Source: Oopsacas minuta | Lineage: Eukaryota; Porifera; Hexactinellida; Lyssacinosida; Leucopsacidae | Length of the DNA stretch: 38,235 nt | Assembly (NCBI GenBank): GCA_024704765.1 | Contig: JAKMXF010000001.1 | Span: 95,544 to 133,778 of the forward strand | Direction of reading: 5' to 3' | Shown here: positions 10,080 through 19,292 of the stretch, piece by piece | Numbering within the stretch: position 1 is the stretch's first letter | Layout: the number at the start of each line of letters is the position of its first letter | Made by a program: the position numbers and the translations under genes | Notes under the pieces: model-generated | The model's input: only the letters and a program-made list of their open reading frames with translations | Told to the model about the DNA's origin: nothing | Databases searched by the model: none

Positions 10080-10094
10080 AACTGGTCAAAACCT
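10001..10094. repeat. Short inverted-repeat element (hAT-like end?)
   Basis: The left part CAGGGTTGGCAGGTTTTGTC resembles a hAT-type terminus. AGGTTTTGTCCA (10,011-10,022) is inverted with one mismatch at 10,083-10,094 (TGGTCAAAACCT). GGTAAAAACC occurs twice inside. It lies exactly between the broken 3' end of FOXRED1 and the end of the plus-strand two-exon gene. Element class is uncertain. Confidence 0.45.
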
Positions 10095-10104
10095 AATTTT
10101 AATA

Positions 10105-11084
10105 CTAGTGCATGTTAAAGAGCAGCCATATCTCTTTATCAAAAAATTCATATTCTACCTCTAGATCTAGCGTGTCTGTATCTTTGTCTGTATCGGGGCT
10201 CTTGCCACAAATAAAAGTATCATGTGTTCCCTCTCTCCTGGTATATACACCTGAGCTATCGATTAGCATAGGAAATGTTGTGTCATGGAAATCTTTGCAT
10301 TTGTATACAAACACCATTCGTTTTCTGGGGCGGATAGGTAAGCCAAACTCTGGATTAACCATCTTAATAACAGAATCAGACCATGCGCCAGCTGCAATGA
10401 TCAAGTGAGAACAAGTTATTTCAGATTTGCTTCCATTCGAGTCTACAAATGTCAAACCAGAAATTTTCCTCGACTCATATCAATTTTAATGACATCACCA
10501 TTAATAACATCGATATCTAAACTGTGTATTTTAATCTTGAATGCATTGAGAAGTAACCAAGGATCGAACCATCCCTCTCTCCCTCTGCCAAGAGAAGCTA
10601 AACTCACTCCTTCAGGGTTAATCCAAGGAAAACGCTGCTTCAAGTCACAAGCTTCAATGAGTTCAACCTCAGCTCCGTTCTCTAACTGAATTTTATTATT
10701 TTCTAATAGATTGTCCCGCATTCTTTCTGTGGCAAGGAAGCAGTACCCTCCTGACGTGAAGCCGATATCTATAGGGTCATCTACTCTCAATTGAGAATTG
10801 ATATTCTGAAGAAAATCGAATGAGTAAGAAGAGAGTTGTATGTTCTCTCTCAGACTGAATTGCTGTCTGATGGAGCCTACTGACCTAGGTGTAGAGGCCA
10901 TTGAGTATGTGCGGTCACGCTCTAACACACAAATACTCGAAGAGGGTACTCGCTTGGAGAGAAAGAAAGCAGAGCTCATCCCCATTATTCCTCCTCCCAC
11001 AATAGTCACATCATAATGCTTCCAACGTATCAAACAGTGTGTAGGATTAAAACTCGTTAGCAACTTTGAACACAAAGAGTACAT
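10105..11084 (-). pseudogene. FOXRED1: FOXRED1-like FAD oxidoreductase, frameshifted and C-terminally truncated
   Basis: FOXRED1 is a mitochondrial FAD-dependent oxidoreductase needed for complex I assembly. The N-terminal frame (11,084 to 10,452) has a basic presequence and the dinucleotide fold YDVTIVGGGIMGMSSA. It continues through SVGSIRQQFS and RFPWINPEGV. It then stops, while the next frame continues as KISGLTFVDSNG, HLIIAAGAWSDSVI and TFICGKSPD. A one-base shift near 10,468-10,475 separates the two. The second frame ends at 10,105 (EYEFFDKEIWLLFNMH), roughly 100 residues before the usual C-terminus, and the missing part is not found downstream. A short repeat starts just past the stop. 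Together this suggests a decaying gene, though a sequencing error could explain the shift alone. Confidence 0.8.
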
Positions 11085-11103
11085 GCTAATAGAAAATCAA
11101 AAT
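11085..11103 (-). promoter_or_regulatory. 3' splice acceptor directly before FOXRED1 ATG (trans-splice site?)
   Basis: Read on the minus strand, the sequence after the NHL-gene stop is TTTTCTATTAG, then C, then the FOXRED1 ATG. This is a canonical pyrimidine-rich acceptor placed one base before a start codon, in a 12-bp gap between two genes on one strand. No cis donor could lie between the genes. A spliced-leader acceptor inside a two-gene operon fits best. Confidence 0.55.
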
Positions 11104-11960
11104 GGTTGAAAGTTAAGACACTGGATAGGGTAAGAGACAGATTCATTACAGATGATAAACAGGTCAGGAGGTAGAAATGCTATAGCAAATGGACGGATAA
11201 AGCTACCAATTGTCCTACCAAAGCCTCCTAGTGTAATCATTGTATCACTTTGCTGATCCAAGAAATGCAATTCATGGTGTATACAAACTATGGCACAATT
11301 CATGTTAGCAGTAGTGAAGGAATCTCTTACGTAATTCTCCTTATTGTTAGAGAAAGTTTTCAAAAGATTTCCACACAGATCGTACACCTGAAAGAAGAAG
11401 GCAGGTTCTAAATTCTGAACTAATATCGAGAATTTGTCAGGAGCTAACTTTACAGTGTATGGAGTTAATTGGAAATTCATTGGAGAAAGAGTGAATGATG
11501 TAGACACAGGCTCAAACATATCGAATATTTTGATGCGAGAATTAAGATAATCACAGGTATACAGGTTGCCAGAAGAATCACATGTTATTCCCATGTGACA
11601 ACTTGATAACTTCCAACTGGTAACCAGCGATCCGCTAAACATATCAACCACCTGTATAAATGTTTCTTTACAAAGTGATTGTTTGAGAAATATGAGGTTT
11701 GAGTCAGGAGCTGTTGTAATAGATTCTACATGGAAATTCAGTTTGAATTGATTCAGGTGTTGCAGCTGTTTATTGAAAGTGTGTATCTGTCTGTCTTCAT
11801 CATAAAGAAATACAAGCTCTCTTACATAATCAACTGTAATCATCAGAGCTCTAAGTTTATGAGATTCCATGGAGAGTGAAGGGAATGGATAAAATAATGG
11901 ACGCTGAGGATCTGTTTCCATAGTAACGAGGTGAGTGAAAGAAATTTCAGGACTACTCAT
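11097..11960 (-). CDS. NHL-like beta-propeller protein
   Basis: The ATG at 11,960 gives 287 aa; the frame is open slightly further but without an ATG. It shows degenerate propeller blades: LFLYDEDRQIHTFNK-type strands near the N-terminus, MGITCDSSGNLYTCDYLNSR (the clearest NHL blade, mid-protein), FQVYDLCGNLLKTFSN, and the closing SFIRPFAIAFLPPDLFIIC. There is no RING, B-box or filamin domain, so it is a stand-alone propeller or the tail of a longer ancestral TRIM-like protein. It is related in kind to the dead NHL copy at 4301-5181. Its stop codon lies 12 bp before FOXRED1 on the same strand, suggesting co-transcription. Confidence 0.65.
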   Translation of the reverse strand: MSSPEISFTHLVTMETDPQRPLFYPFPSLSMESHKLRALMITVDYVRELVFLYDEDRQIHTFNKQLQHLNQFKLNFHVESITTAPDSNLIFLKQSLCKETFIQVVDMFSGSLVTSWKLSSCHMGITCDSSGNLYTCDYLNSRIKIFDMFEPVSTSFTLSPMNFQLTPYTVKLAPDKFSILVQNLEPAFFFQVYDLCGNLLKTFSNNKENYVRDSFTTANMNCAIVCIHHELHFLDQQSDTMITLGGFGRTIGSFIRPFAIAFLPPDLFIICNESVSYPIQCLNFQPF

Positions 11961-12478
11961 GAATAGTTGCGTCACTTGCGTGGCTTACAGTGGCTCGCAG
12001 GTGTTGGGTGATGAAGTGGCAGATCAAATTGTAATTATGTAAGATACTTTCTATAATCATAGTGATATGCAATTTCACGCAATTTAGTGATTGTTTGCAA
12101 ATATATTTTTAGTTTAGTTGCTATAGGGAGATGTCCTTACGGCTTACGCCAAGGACGATGCGGGATGGACGGACTCTGTCCGTATATTCCTGCGAAACTA
12201 GCAGTTTGATAAATAGTAAAATTGCCACTAGATTGATTTTTGTCAGTTTTTGTTAGATTCCATACATTTTAGTGATTAATCATATTTTCACACCATATAT
12301 AGTAAAATTCAAAAAGGCGCTAGAGATTTGAATAAACGTCTTTGCACCCAATCTAGCCCGTAGGTTTATATAAACTGGATAGACTCAGTCATAATATCAA
12401 ATATATGAAAAAATCCTGTACAACAAAATGAACCTAAACAATGCAATAATGAACCCCTAGTGCTATGTAATCTGAAAT
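11961..12478. other. Intergenic between GLTP and the NHL-like gene
   Basis: No gene. A GC-richer patch at 12,125-12,215 has small inverted repeats (GTCCTT and AAGGAC; ACGGA and TCCGT) and the motif TGCGAAACTAGCAGT, similar to TGCGAAATCTAGCAGT near 5262. It is probably part of a dispersed repeat. Confidence 0.35.
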
Positions 12479-13081
12479 TCAAACAACAGTATTATCCACA
12501 AGTTGGTTATCATCCAGAAGCTTATCAACAGCTCTTAAATTAGTAGCCATTGGCTTTATATACTCATTTATATCCAAAAACAATTGTTCCCTACCTCCCA
12601 GTGATCCTTGTACTAAAGTGTTGATAAGATTGTCTTTGCTAGGCGCAATATTAATCAACATATATACCAAACTACGTATAATGAATCCATGGTAAGGTTT
12701 CAGAGATATCTGGTAAGCATGATATGCATCTTGTGGGAGAGATGTGTGAGTAGATGTTGTGAGTTGTTTGAGGAATATGTAAATAAATTCTATAGCTCGC
12801 TTCAACCAGATTAGAGATATGTATATAGCAGGGTCTGGTTCTGAATCTTCATCGAGAATAAGTTCATGTAAATACATGTACTTTGTGTTGTCGCGATCAT
12901 AACGCTTGCGTAGTATATTGATATTCACAGTGACAGAATCCTTAGCACGTGACAGAACAGGGCCTAACAGATCAGTGAATGTTATGAATGTGTTACAAGC
13001 AGTCAGGAAGTGATCAGTAGGGATCCAACCGCCTTCTTCTATATCTGGGAAATGATTAGGGATACTTTGGAAATAATTCAT
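12479..13081 (-). CDS. GLTP: Glycolipid transfer protein (GLTP family)
   Basis: A 200-aa all-helical lipid transfer protein, close to the usual length of about 209. Landmarks are FTDLLGPVLSRAKDSV near 35-50, the headgroup tryptophan in ISLIWLKRAIEFIYIFL (W92) and the histidine in LKPYHGFIIRSL (H131). GLTP moves glycosphingolipids between membranes from the cytosol. Oddity: the headgroup-binding helix reads KDSVTVNINILRKRYD, so the usual Asp-x3-Asn-x2-Lys spacing is changed. Asn is kept, but the Asp is displaced by one and the Lys position is Ile. The preference may differ from vertebrate GLTP. The ceramide-1-phosphate branch (CPTP) is less likely because the IWLKR block is GLTP-like. Confidence 0.85.
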   Translation of the reverse strand: MNYFQSIPNHFPDIEEGGWIPTDHFLTACNTFITFTDLLGPVLSRAKDSVTVNINILRKRYDRDNTKYMYLHELILDEDSEPDPAIYISLIWLKRAIEFIYIFLKQLTTSTHTSLPQDAYHAYQISLKPYHGFIIRSLVYMLINIAPSKDNLINTLVQGSLGGREQLFLDINEYIKPMATNLRAVDKLLDDNQLVDNTVV

Positions 13082-13432
13082 CAGATACTATTAGAACCCT
13101 GGGGAATAAACAAATTATTTACTTAGGAATATAATGTATTGAAGTAGTAGTTCGAATACAAATACTTGAATACAGGGACAACTGGTACATAATAAATATC
13201 GCAATAGGAATCAGTATTTCAATTCAGTGTTGTATAATTGAAAAGTAGTGGACATACACGTACATATATATTGTTACATAAGAGGGAAACAAGGTAAAAA
13301 TCAAATGTAATAAGTGAGTTGATAACATATATATTCGATATATTTAGGGTACGCATGAGAAATAGTAAGAAACAGTGCATGAGGTAAAAGCCTAGCATAG
13401 TCACTTAGTTAGAGTAAGTGACGGGAAGAAGT
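13082..13432. other. Intergenic between USP and GLTP genes
   Basis: A 351-bp AT-rich gap between two minus-strand genes. An acceptor-like TTTATTCCCCAG lies 18 bases before the GLTP ATG. No gene or repeat recognised. Confidence 0.4.
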
Positions 13433-15205
13433 TCATTGAGTATTCTTTTCGTAGAATAGTATATAAGCCTCTTGACGTTTGACATGTTCCCAGCTAGATA
13501 GCATAGTATAATGATCATTAAAATAGCGCCATTGTTTGTCATACTTGCAATATGCAGTGTAGTGACCACCATATATTCCACCAGAATGACAAGCAATACC
13601 GTAGAGAGAGTAGGAATGAGTGTTATTATTGTAATCTTGTATCTCCCAATTCTCTTCAAACTCTACAGGTGTTGATAGCTTGCTGCGTATACTGTAACCA
13701 GAAAATCGCTTCAGCTGAATAACAAGGAAGCTAGGTAGCCTTTCTATACCTAACTGTTTGGTAGATTTTGTCATTGTCTTACATTTATTGCAGTAAGGTC
13801 TCTCTTCATCATCTAGAGTTTCCTCGTGTGTGAACAGCTGGAGACAATCATTTAGTTTGACAGCACAATCTGTAGTAGTATTATCGTAAGATATTGAGTA
13901 AGAAGTAAACGATTGGGATACGTTTTTGATTTTCGGGATAGGGAGAGCAAGATCCATGAAAGGATCGTATACGATAGATTTACTCTTACAGGCAGAACAG
14001 CAAACCTCGCTACGTAGCATTCCACTAAACAAGTCAGATATCTTACTGTTCTCCCAGGTCAGGTATCTATCACAAGCTTCTTTCAGAGACTCGTTCTCTT
14101 TTGGCACCTGACGTTTCTTCAATTCTGCCTTATTAATCTCGTCATGAATTTCGTTAAGTAGGAAACGCATGAACTCTTGAGCATCTTGCTGACTGTATCC
14201 GGAGAATCTGGGCGCTACAATTCCCACTTGTTTCTTCAGATCGTATGGAGGGTACGAGTCTTTGCTGGAGATCCATAGTTCTGTCATTACACATTTAAAC
14301 GCATAAGAAAGATTTCCCTTACGACCAGCAAGACATTTCTTATAATCGTCTGAAACGAAGAATTGTTTGAGTGGGAGCGTGTGGCTGAGACACTGTAGAA
14401 TACAGTTCATGAAACAGGTGTTGCCTAGATTCTTAAGGCCGCGATTAGGTTTCTGTATACTTTTTTGTATTATAGTACGATTTGATGTAGTACTTGATTT
14501 ATTATTTGTAATCAAACTGGTAGCTCTTTCAATAGGTGGATCAGCAAATATTCTAGTCTGACTTCCAGCCGGTAGAGTGTCCACCAAAACTGTTGATTGA
14601 GGTGATTTGTCTATTGTAAGCTGTGATGTATTTGTAGTGAATTGATCCAATCCGTGAGTTTGCTTTGGAGATATTCTGACCAGTTTATTAGTAGATTTAG
14701 AAGCTGTAGCAGCAGATACTGAGGTAAAAGGATGTGACTTGCTATCCACAAATATACTTGGGTTAGTACTTACGTTAGTGTCAAAGTTAATTTTACCAGA
14801 ATCTTTAGAATACGAGTGAGATCTTAAACTGAACCTAGATTTGACTTTATCCGTATCCCTGGTATCGGTTGCACAAGGTGGATTGGTATTAGCATCCAAT
14901 TTTGGTGTACGTATACTGTTTCTATTGGCGTCATTATGTCGTGGAGTTGTAGAGTCGTGAGAATCTTTACGTTTCTGTTTGAGAGGTTGAATATCTTTAT
15001 CTTTTATCTCTTTTTGTGGTGTATACATCTTCTTAGTGGGTGAGCTTTTATCTTCATTAAACAAGTCTCTATTAGCTGTCTTACTGGTTCTAGACTCACT
15101 ACCACCGTAAGTTTCAGGTTTTTTCTGATGAGAGGTTACTGAAGTATTGTGTCGTTGATGTGTGATTGACTTAGGAGGGGTAGGATTTGCTTTCCTTCCA
15201 AACAT
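13433..15205 (-). CDS. USP-family deubiquitinase (USP2/USP21-like)
   Basis: A 590-aa cysteine protease that removes ubiquitin. Residues 1-250 are a low-complexity Ser/Thr/Lys-rich extension with no domain. The catalytic domain spans about 255-588: Cys box GLKNLGNTCFMN with C264; QDAQEFMRFLLNEIHDE; a zinc ribbon formed by CCSACKSK and YCNKCKTM; the LVIQLKRFSGYS block; and the His box GGHYTAYCKYD with H548 plus N563/D564 (YFND). All triad residues are present, so the enzyme should be active. The compact domain and KRFS block are most like USP2/USP21; USP8 is an alternative. The ATG directly follows CAATTCAGTATTAG, an acceptor-like sequence. Confidence 0.92.
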   Translation of the reverse strand: MFGRKANPTPPKSITHQRHNTSVTSHQKKPETYGGSESRTSKTANRDLFNEDKSSPTKKMYTPQKEIKDKDIQPLKQKRKDSHDSTTPRHNDANRNSIRTPKLDANTNPPCATDTRDTDKVKSRFSLRSHSYSKDSGKINFDTNVSTNPSIFVDSKSHPFTSVSAATASKSTNKLVRISPKQTHGLDQFTTNTSQLTIDKSPQSTVLVDTLPAGSQTRIFADPPIERATSLITNNKSSTTSNRTIIQKSIQKPNRGLKNLGNTCFMNCILQCLSHTLPLKQFFVSDDYKKCLAGRKGNLSYAFKCVMTELWISSKDSYPPYDLKKQVGIVAPRFSGYSQQDAQEFMRFLLNEIHDEINKAELKKRQVPKENESLKEACDRYLTWENSKISDLFSGMLRSEVCCSACKSKSIVYDPFMDLALPIPKIKNVSQSFTSYSISYDNTTTDCAVKLNDCLQLFTHEETLDDEERPYCNKCKTMTKSTKQLGIERLPSFLVIQLKRFSGYSIRSKLSTPVEFEENWEIQDYNNNTHSYSLYGIACHSGGIYGGHYTAYCKYDKQWRYFNDHYTMLSSWEHVKRQEAYILFYEKNTQ

Positions 15206-15552
15206 CTAATACTGAATTGATATACAGTAGATCTGACAATTTTTGAATATTTTTGTAAATCACGAAAATAATAGCACGATATTCTCAGTTAAGTGGCCAC
15301 AAATCAATGACCAATGAAAGTAATTACAGATCAATGGCATTTGGTTTATTAAAATATTCGTCAATTATGTGTTTAGGATAAATAATGTAAAACTACCTTA
15401 TTGCTCTGACATAGCAATACACAAATTGCAAATAAGCTTAATTTCTAGAGTGAATAAGCGATAGGGGTATCGTCTTCACGAATATTGTATTTGATTAGAA
15501 AACAATTTCATATCAAACAATTAACAATTGATATTTGAATAATCAGATTGAA
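15206..15552. other. Intergenic between POLR2E and USP genes
   Basis: A 347-bp AT-rich gap between two minus-strand genes. Nothing recognisable beyond presumed 3' and 5' flanks. Confidence 0.4.
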
Positions 15553-16188
15553 TCACTGAACAAGTCTATAAGTAATATAACGTCCAGCTGTTTCACTGGG
15601 CCTAATAATCTTTACAACTTCTCCTCTCTTGAGTCCCAGATATCTAGCTACAGGGTCTGTATGTTGTATCCTAGGTAGCTGAGTCTCCTTCAATTTGTAC
15701 CTCATCAACAGCTCTTTCTTTTCTTCTGGAGACATAACATAGTGTGTAGGAACTAGTTCATGCTCTGTAATGTTAATCATTAGCTCAGCTTCCATGAATT
15801 CCTCCATTATCAGAGAAGCTGATCGCATACTGTTCATGGCTTGCTTGGCAGTAGGCGTGACCCCTAGCTGCACAACTATAATAGAACGGTTTACGTTTTC
15901 ACTCTTCATCTTGTTGAAGTACCTCTTTACTGTAGCTAGATTCACCTTCTCTTCGTCTGGGAAAAACACAAACAATTGGTTAGTCACATCTTTCCCATGT
16001 GAAACTATAAGATTCAATTCAGACCGTGAGCTTAGTCCAGCTGTTGAGTGGTGAGAGAACATTTGTTTAAACTCATCAAAGGTCTGATCCAGCTCCTCAA
16101 GGGTCACTACATACCCTCGGTCCTTACAGAGATGCATAATAGTCTTGCGTATACGCCAGTAGCGATAGAACTCCATTTCATCCTCCAT
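15553..16188 (-). CDS. POLR2E: RNA polymerase subunit RPB5/RPABC1
   Basis: A 211-aa subunit shared by RNA polymerases I, II and III. The N-terminal jaw domain has [21 protein letters not shown] at about 8-28 and [11 protein letters not shown] near 72-82. The C-terminal assembly domain is highly conserved: [15 protein letters not shown] (near 143-157), then [19 protein letters not shown], and finally [12 protein letters not shown] at the end. Length and both domains match the family fully. A single exon. It lies head-to-head with HPS4 across 1.2 kb. Confidence 0.97.
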   Translation of the reverse strand: MEDEMEFYRYWRIRKTIMHLCKDRGYVVTLEELDQTFDEFKQMFSHHSTAGLSSRSELNLIVSHGKDVTNQLFVFFPDEEKVNLATVKRYFNKMKSENVNRSIIVVQLGVTPTAKQAMNSMRSASLIMEEFMEAELMINITEHELVPTHYVMSPEEKKELLMRYKLKETQLPRIQHTDPVARYLGLKRGEVVKIIRPSETAGRYITYRLVQ

Positions 16189-17366
16189 TTATATTACTGT
16201 ATATTTTGAATGTACTTATCGTTACACTAAACCTGTCAAATTAGAAAGGAATAATCTGAAGACAATTAAAAGTCACGATGAATAAATCCATGTAAATGCT
16301 ATCATAATAAGGGTGAGGCTATTGACACAGCCCGGTCGGTGGCAATATGAGCTACACGGTGGCGAAACCCCTGGACGACAAGCCTATTAACACAACAATA
16401 GTTGCTTTCTACTGTCAGGAACTTCGAATATCGAAACTATTTCACTAAACTAAGTAATATTGATTAAGCTTGGAAATTTTTGATAACTATATACATTATA
16501 CATTGTATTATTCAATTTCACAGGTAACTATTTCAATTATATTAGCTACGTATAAGTTGTGTTTAACTTGGACAAACGCTTCCTTAGCGCTTATCTAATT
16601 TTGTGTTGTCTTGCTTATAATTATTACTTGTACATCGAATTCAGCTCACCCAACTTCCATCTTTAGATTTATACAAGGTTTATCCGTAAATTTGGATAGA
16701 ATAACACGATATAAGGTGAAGATACGAGCGAAACGAGTATAACATTTACTGGTTTGCAATTTGAGTGTATTGACATGATAATCTCATACTATGATTTCAT
16801 ATCAGGTAAATTTATCCTGGTGGGGGGATTCTTCCCCTAATTAATAATATAGTTAATTAGTAATGGAGGTCTTTATACTGAAAGTTTGGAATACCATAAA
16901 GTGCGAGTAATATACGTACGTATGTCTTCAGGTATACTAATGGCAACTATATGCTTGGCATATCATAACATCTCAAACGTAATGCAATGTTGCCAGAGAG
17001 TATCCAAGCTGTCTCGATCGTGATAGAAGGATATAAAACAACTTGGTTCATGATTGTGTTAAACTAAATACATACATTATATCTTCTTATAATGATAAAA
17101 TACACATGGGTCACATGAAGTGACCCATGTGTAGTTCTGGATTAAATAATATTGAGGGTAAGATGCGAGCGAAGAGCCGAAATTTTCCTGTTTGCAATTT
17201 AAGCCAAGGGGTCCGGGGTATGCCCCCTCCGTGGCGACGTCCTCGGGCCACATGTGCTCTGGACTTTTTAATATATGAGTTATTACACAGATAAATACTA
17301 AATATTACTTAGGTAAATTCATAGCTTAGAGCACCAGTTTCCACACCTCAAACAGTCTGATTGTTC
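16189..17366. other. Divergent intergenic region, POLR2E to HPS4
   Basis: It holds two related patches, at 16,707-16,757 (GAAGATACGAGCGAAACGAG, then GGTTTGCAATTTGAG) and 17,155-17,207 (GGTAAGATGCGAGCGAAGAG, then TGTTTGCAATTTAAG). These match the inverted motif at 3808-3835 and mark a dispersed repeat family. A perfect hairpin lies at 17,101-17,133. A GC-rich patch at 17,208-17,258 is unexplained. No gene seen. Confidence 0.45.
17101..17133. repeat. Perfect 14-bp stem hairpin
   Basis: TACACATGGGTCAC and GTGACCCATGTGTA pair perfectly around a 5-base loop (ATGAA). It lies about 230 bp upstream of HPS4, beside a dispersed repeat patch. It may be a repeat terminus or a regulatory palindrome. Confidence 0.8.
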
Positions 17367-19292
17367 ATGAGTGAGAAAAGAGAATTGAAAGAACCACCAC
17401 AACGGTACCAACACAGGAGAGCGTTTATAGTTCGTAAATCAGCTCTCAAGGAAGAGGAAGATACCATAATAGATGCAGCTGTATACTTCTATCCTAAGTT
17501 CGATGAGTTAGAGAAGTCATATATAGCAGTACGTTGTAAGCAGTTAGTAGGAGTACCACAAGTATTGAAAGATATTGGATTAGGACAGCCGACCGTATTC
17601 AATTTCAACAAAGGGTTCACTGCTATGAGAAGCTGGGGAGACTATTTTGTGTATCTAGAAGGTAGATTTGATGAAACACAGGAAGAGATAGAGAATATCC
17701 TAGACAAAATGTGTGAGAGCTATATCCACATGAGAGGATCGTTTGATCTACTATCTCGTACTAGTAATGCATTTAGTCGAGAACTGACTCAGTTATGGGA
17801 TAGCATCTTAAACTATTTCCTCAAGACTCTAGACACAAATGACCGTGTATTTAATCAGCAACAGTTTGCAGATCTCCAGAAGAAGGAGAGGAACATATGT
17901 CTGCTACAGGCTAAACAGATACTAGATCACTTCGTACATTATCCTGACGTCATAACAGGAGCTGTGTTCTATCACAATAAGGTTATTTATTGTGACCCTG
18001 TGCTACAAGACAATTATTCAGAACTCCTGGCTACTCTAGCTATTCTCTCTGACCAGAATGAACGTAACCAGCTACCGCTGAAAGAGATTGAAGTTGGAGA
18101 CTTACTCAATAACTGTACCCTCTACGTATTCTATGTGTACAAGAAGAAGTGGACTCAATTGGGAGGTGAGAAGCAGGTTTGTATATCCAGTGACGAGTTA
18201 GATGACCTGAATATTGTGAGAGAGACATCACTCACTGTACACGACCAGAGGATTCTACAAAACTCTTCTAGCCGTACTTCTGCTAAAACTATGTTCTCTC
18301 TCTCAGAAGATATTGTCAGTAAGATAGGCTTAAAGAGTGTGAATGAGAGATTAGATATCCCCCAGTCATCCTCTGACACTACCTCTGCCCTGGTAGAAGA
18401 GTCTGTCAGTACATATCCTAATGAGGCTGTAGAACAGATAAACAGAGAGATAGACAACATACAACCTCTCACAACCAGTGGAGAGCCTCAGTCATCTGAC
18501 TCTGCTTTTTCAATATCATCTCTGCTAGAAGGTGCAGTACAGGGTAAGTTATCTGTTCGCCCCTCTAGAAGTGGATCTCTCCCTCTTAGACACAGAGACA
18601 TGTCGGAAGATTTGTTAGACACTTCTCCTATTGAAGAGCTAGAACAAGACACGGGAGATAACATCCTCAAGGACAGCAAGTTTTCTACACTAAGGATGGC
18701 TACTATGAAGGCTAGAGAGACTTGGTTAAACCCTCCTATTGTATTAGAGGAGGGAGAACATGAGCACTTGCTTACTGAGGTCTGTTTACTAGTCGTATCA
18801 GTAAACAAACTTAAACTATTCCTCATTGCTGAGTGGAACATCTACAAAGATGTTCCCCTGCTACTGGAGATACGAGAAGCTAGTGTTACAGCATTGAATA
18901 AGCTAAACGGATTTGTACACAATTGTATTCTCAATCCCCAGACAGGAATATCCTGTAAACTGCTGACCTTCCTATCACATGACTCATTTGATAACAAGGT
19001 AATTACCAGCAGGGATGGTATCACAAGTGAGCCTGTATTCAAACATAACGTTAGATTAATGCAGAAAGAGTTTGATATGAACCAACTACTGAAGGGTGGT
19101 TGTTTCTCTCGTAGGAAGAACGGGTTCATTGCCAGGAAGACAGAAACTAGCAGGTTTTATTATCAGGGAACTAAACAACTTCTTAAGTTATTCGCAGAGA
19201 AATCTATTCCTCATGTAGATGCACTAGTATTCATAGAGAAGGAGGGTTATGATATGTTACCTAAACACCCTCGGTTACACAGACATACCTAG
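17367..19292 (+). CDS. HPS4: HPS4, BLOC-3 subunit
   Basis: A 641-aa protein from ATG 17,367. HPS4 pairs with HPS1 in BLOC-3, a guanine exchange factor for Rab32/38 in making lysosome-related organelles. The N-terminal longin-type region is recognisable: AAVYFYPKF near 34-42, then LVGVPQVLKDIG, then WGDYFVYLEGRF. It is followed by LLQAKQILDHF and DVITGAVFYHNKVIYCDP. The middle (about 300-440) is Ser/Thr-rich and disordered; the C-terminal third is ordered again (VCLLVVSVNKLKLFLI, FARKTETSRFYY-like end). Length is near vertebrate HPS4 (about 700). An acceptor-like CTCAAACAG lies 11 bases before the ATG. A single exon ending in TAG. Confidence 0.8.
   Translation: MSEKRELKEPPQRYQHRRAFIVRKSALKEEEDTIIDAAVYFYPKFDELEKSYIAVRCKQLVGVPQVLKDIGLGQPTVFNFNKGFTAMRSWGDYFVYLEGRFDETQEEIENILDKMCESYIHMRGSFDLLSRTSNAFSRELTQLWDSILNYFLKTLDTNDRVFNQQQFADLQKKERNICLLQAKQILDHFVHYPDVITGAVFYHNKVIYCDPVLQDNYSELLATLAILSDQNERNQLPLKEIEVGDLLNNCTLYVFYVYKKKWTQLGGEKQVCISSDELDDLNIVRETSLTVHDQRILQNSSSRTSAKTMFSLSEDIVSKIGLKSVNERLDIPQSSSDTTSALVEESVSTYPNEAVEQINREIDNIQPLTTSGEPQSSDSAFSISSLLEGAVQGKLSVRPSRSGSLPLRHRDMSEDLLDTSPIEELEQDTGDNILKDSKFSTLRMATMKARETWLNPPIVLEEGEHEHLLTEVCLLVVSVNKLKLFLIAEWNIYKDVPLLLEIREASVTALNKLNGFVHNCILNPQTGISCKLLTFLSHDSFDNKVITSRDGITSEPVFKHNVRLMQKEFDMNQLLKGGCFSRRKNGFIARKTETSRFYYQGTKQLLKLFAEKSIPHVDALVFIEKEGYDMLPKHPRLHRHT

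Noticed and set aside
10112-10689. Plus-strand frames across FOXRED1
   Set aside because: Antisense shadows of a recognised oxidoreductase gene.
13219-13659. Short minus-strand frames near the 3' end of the USP gene
   Set aside because: One is in the intergenic gap with no domain; the other overlaps the USP catalytic domain in another frame.
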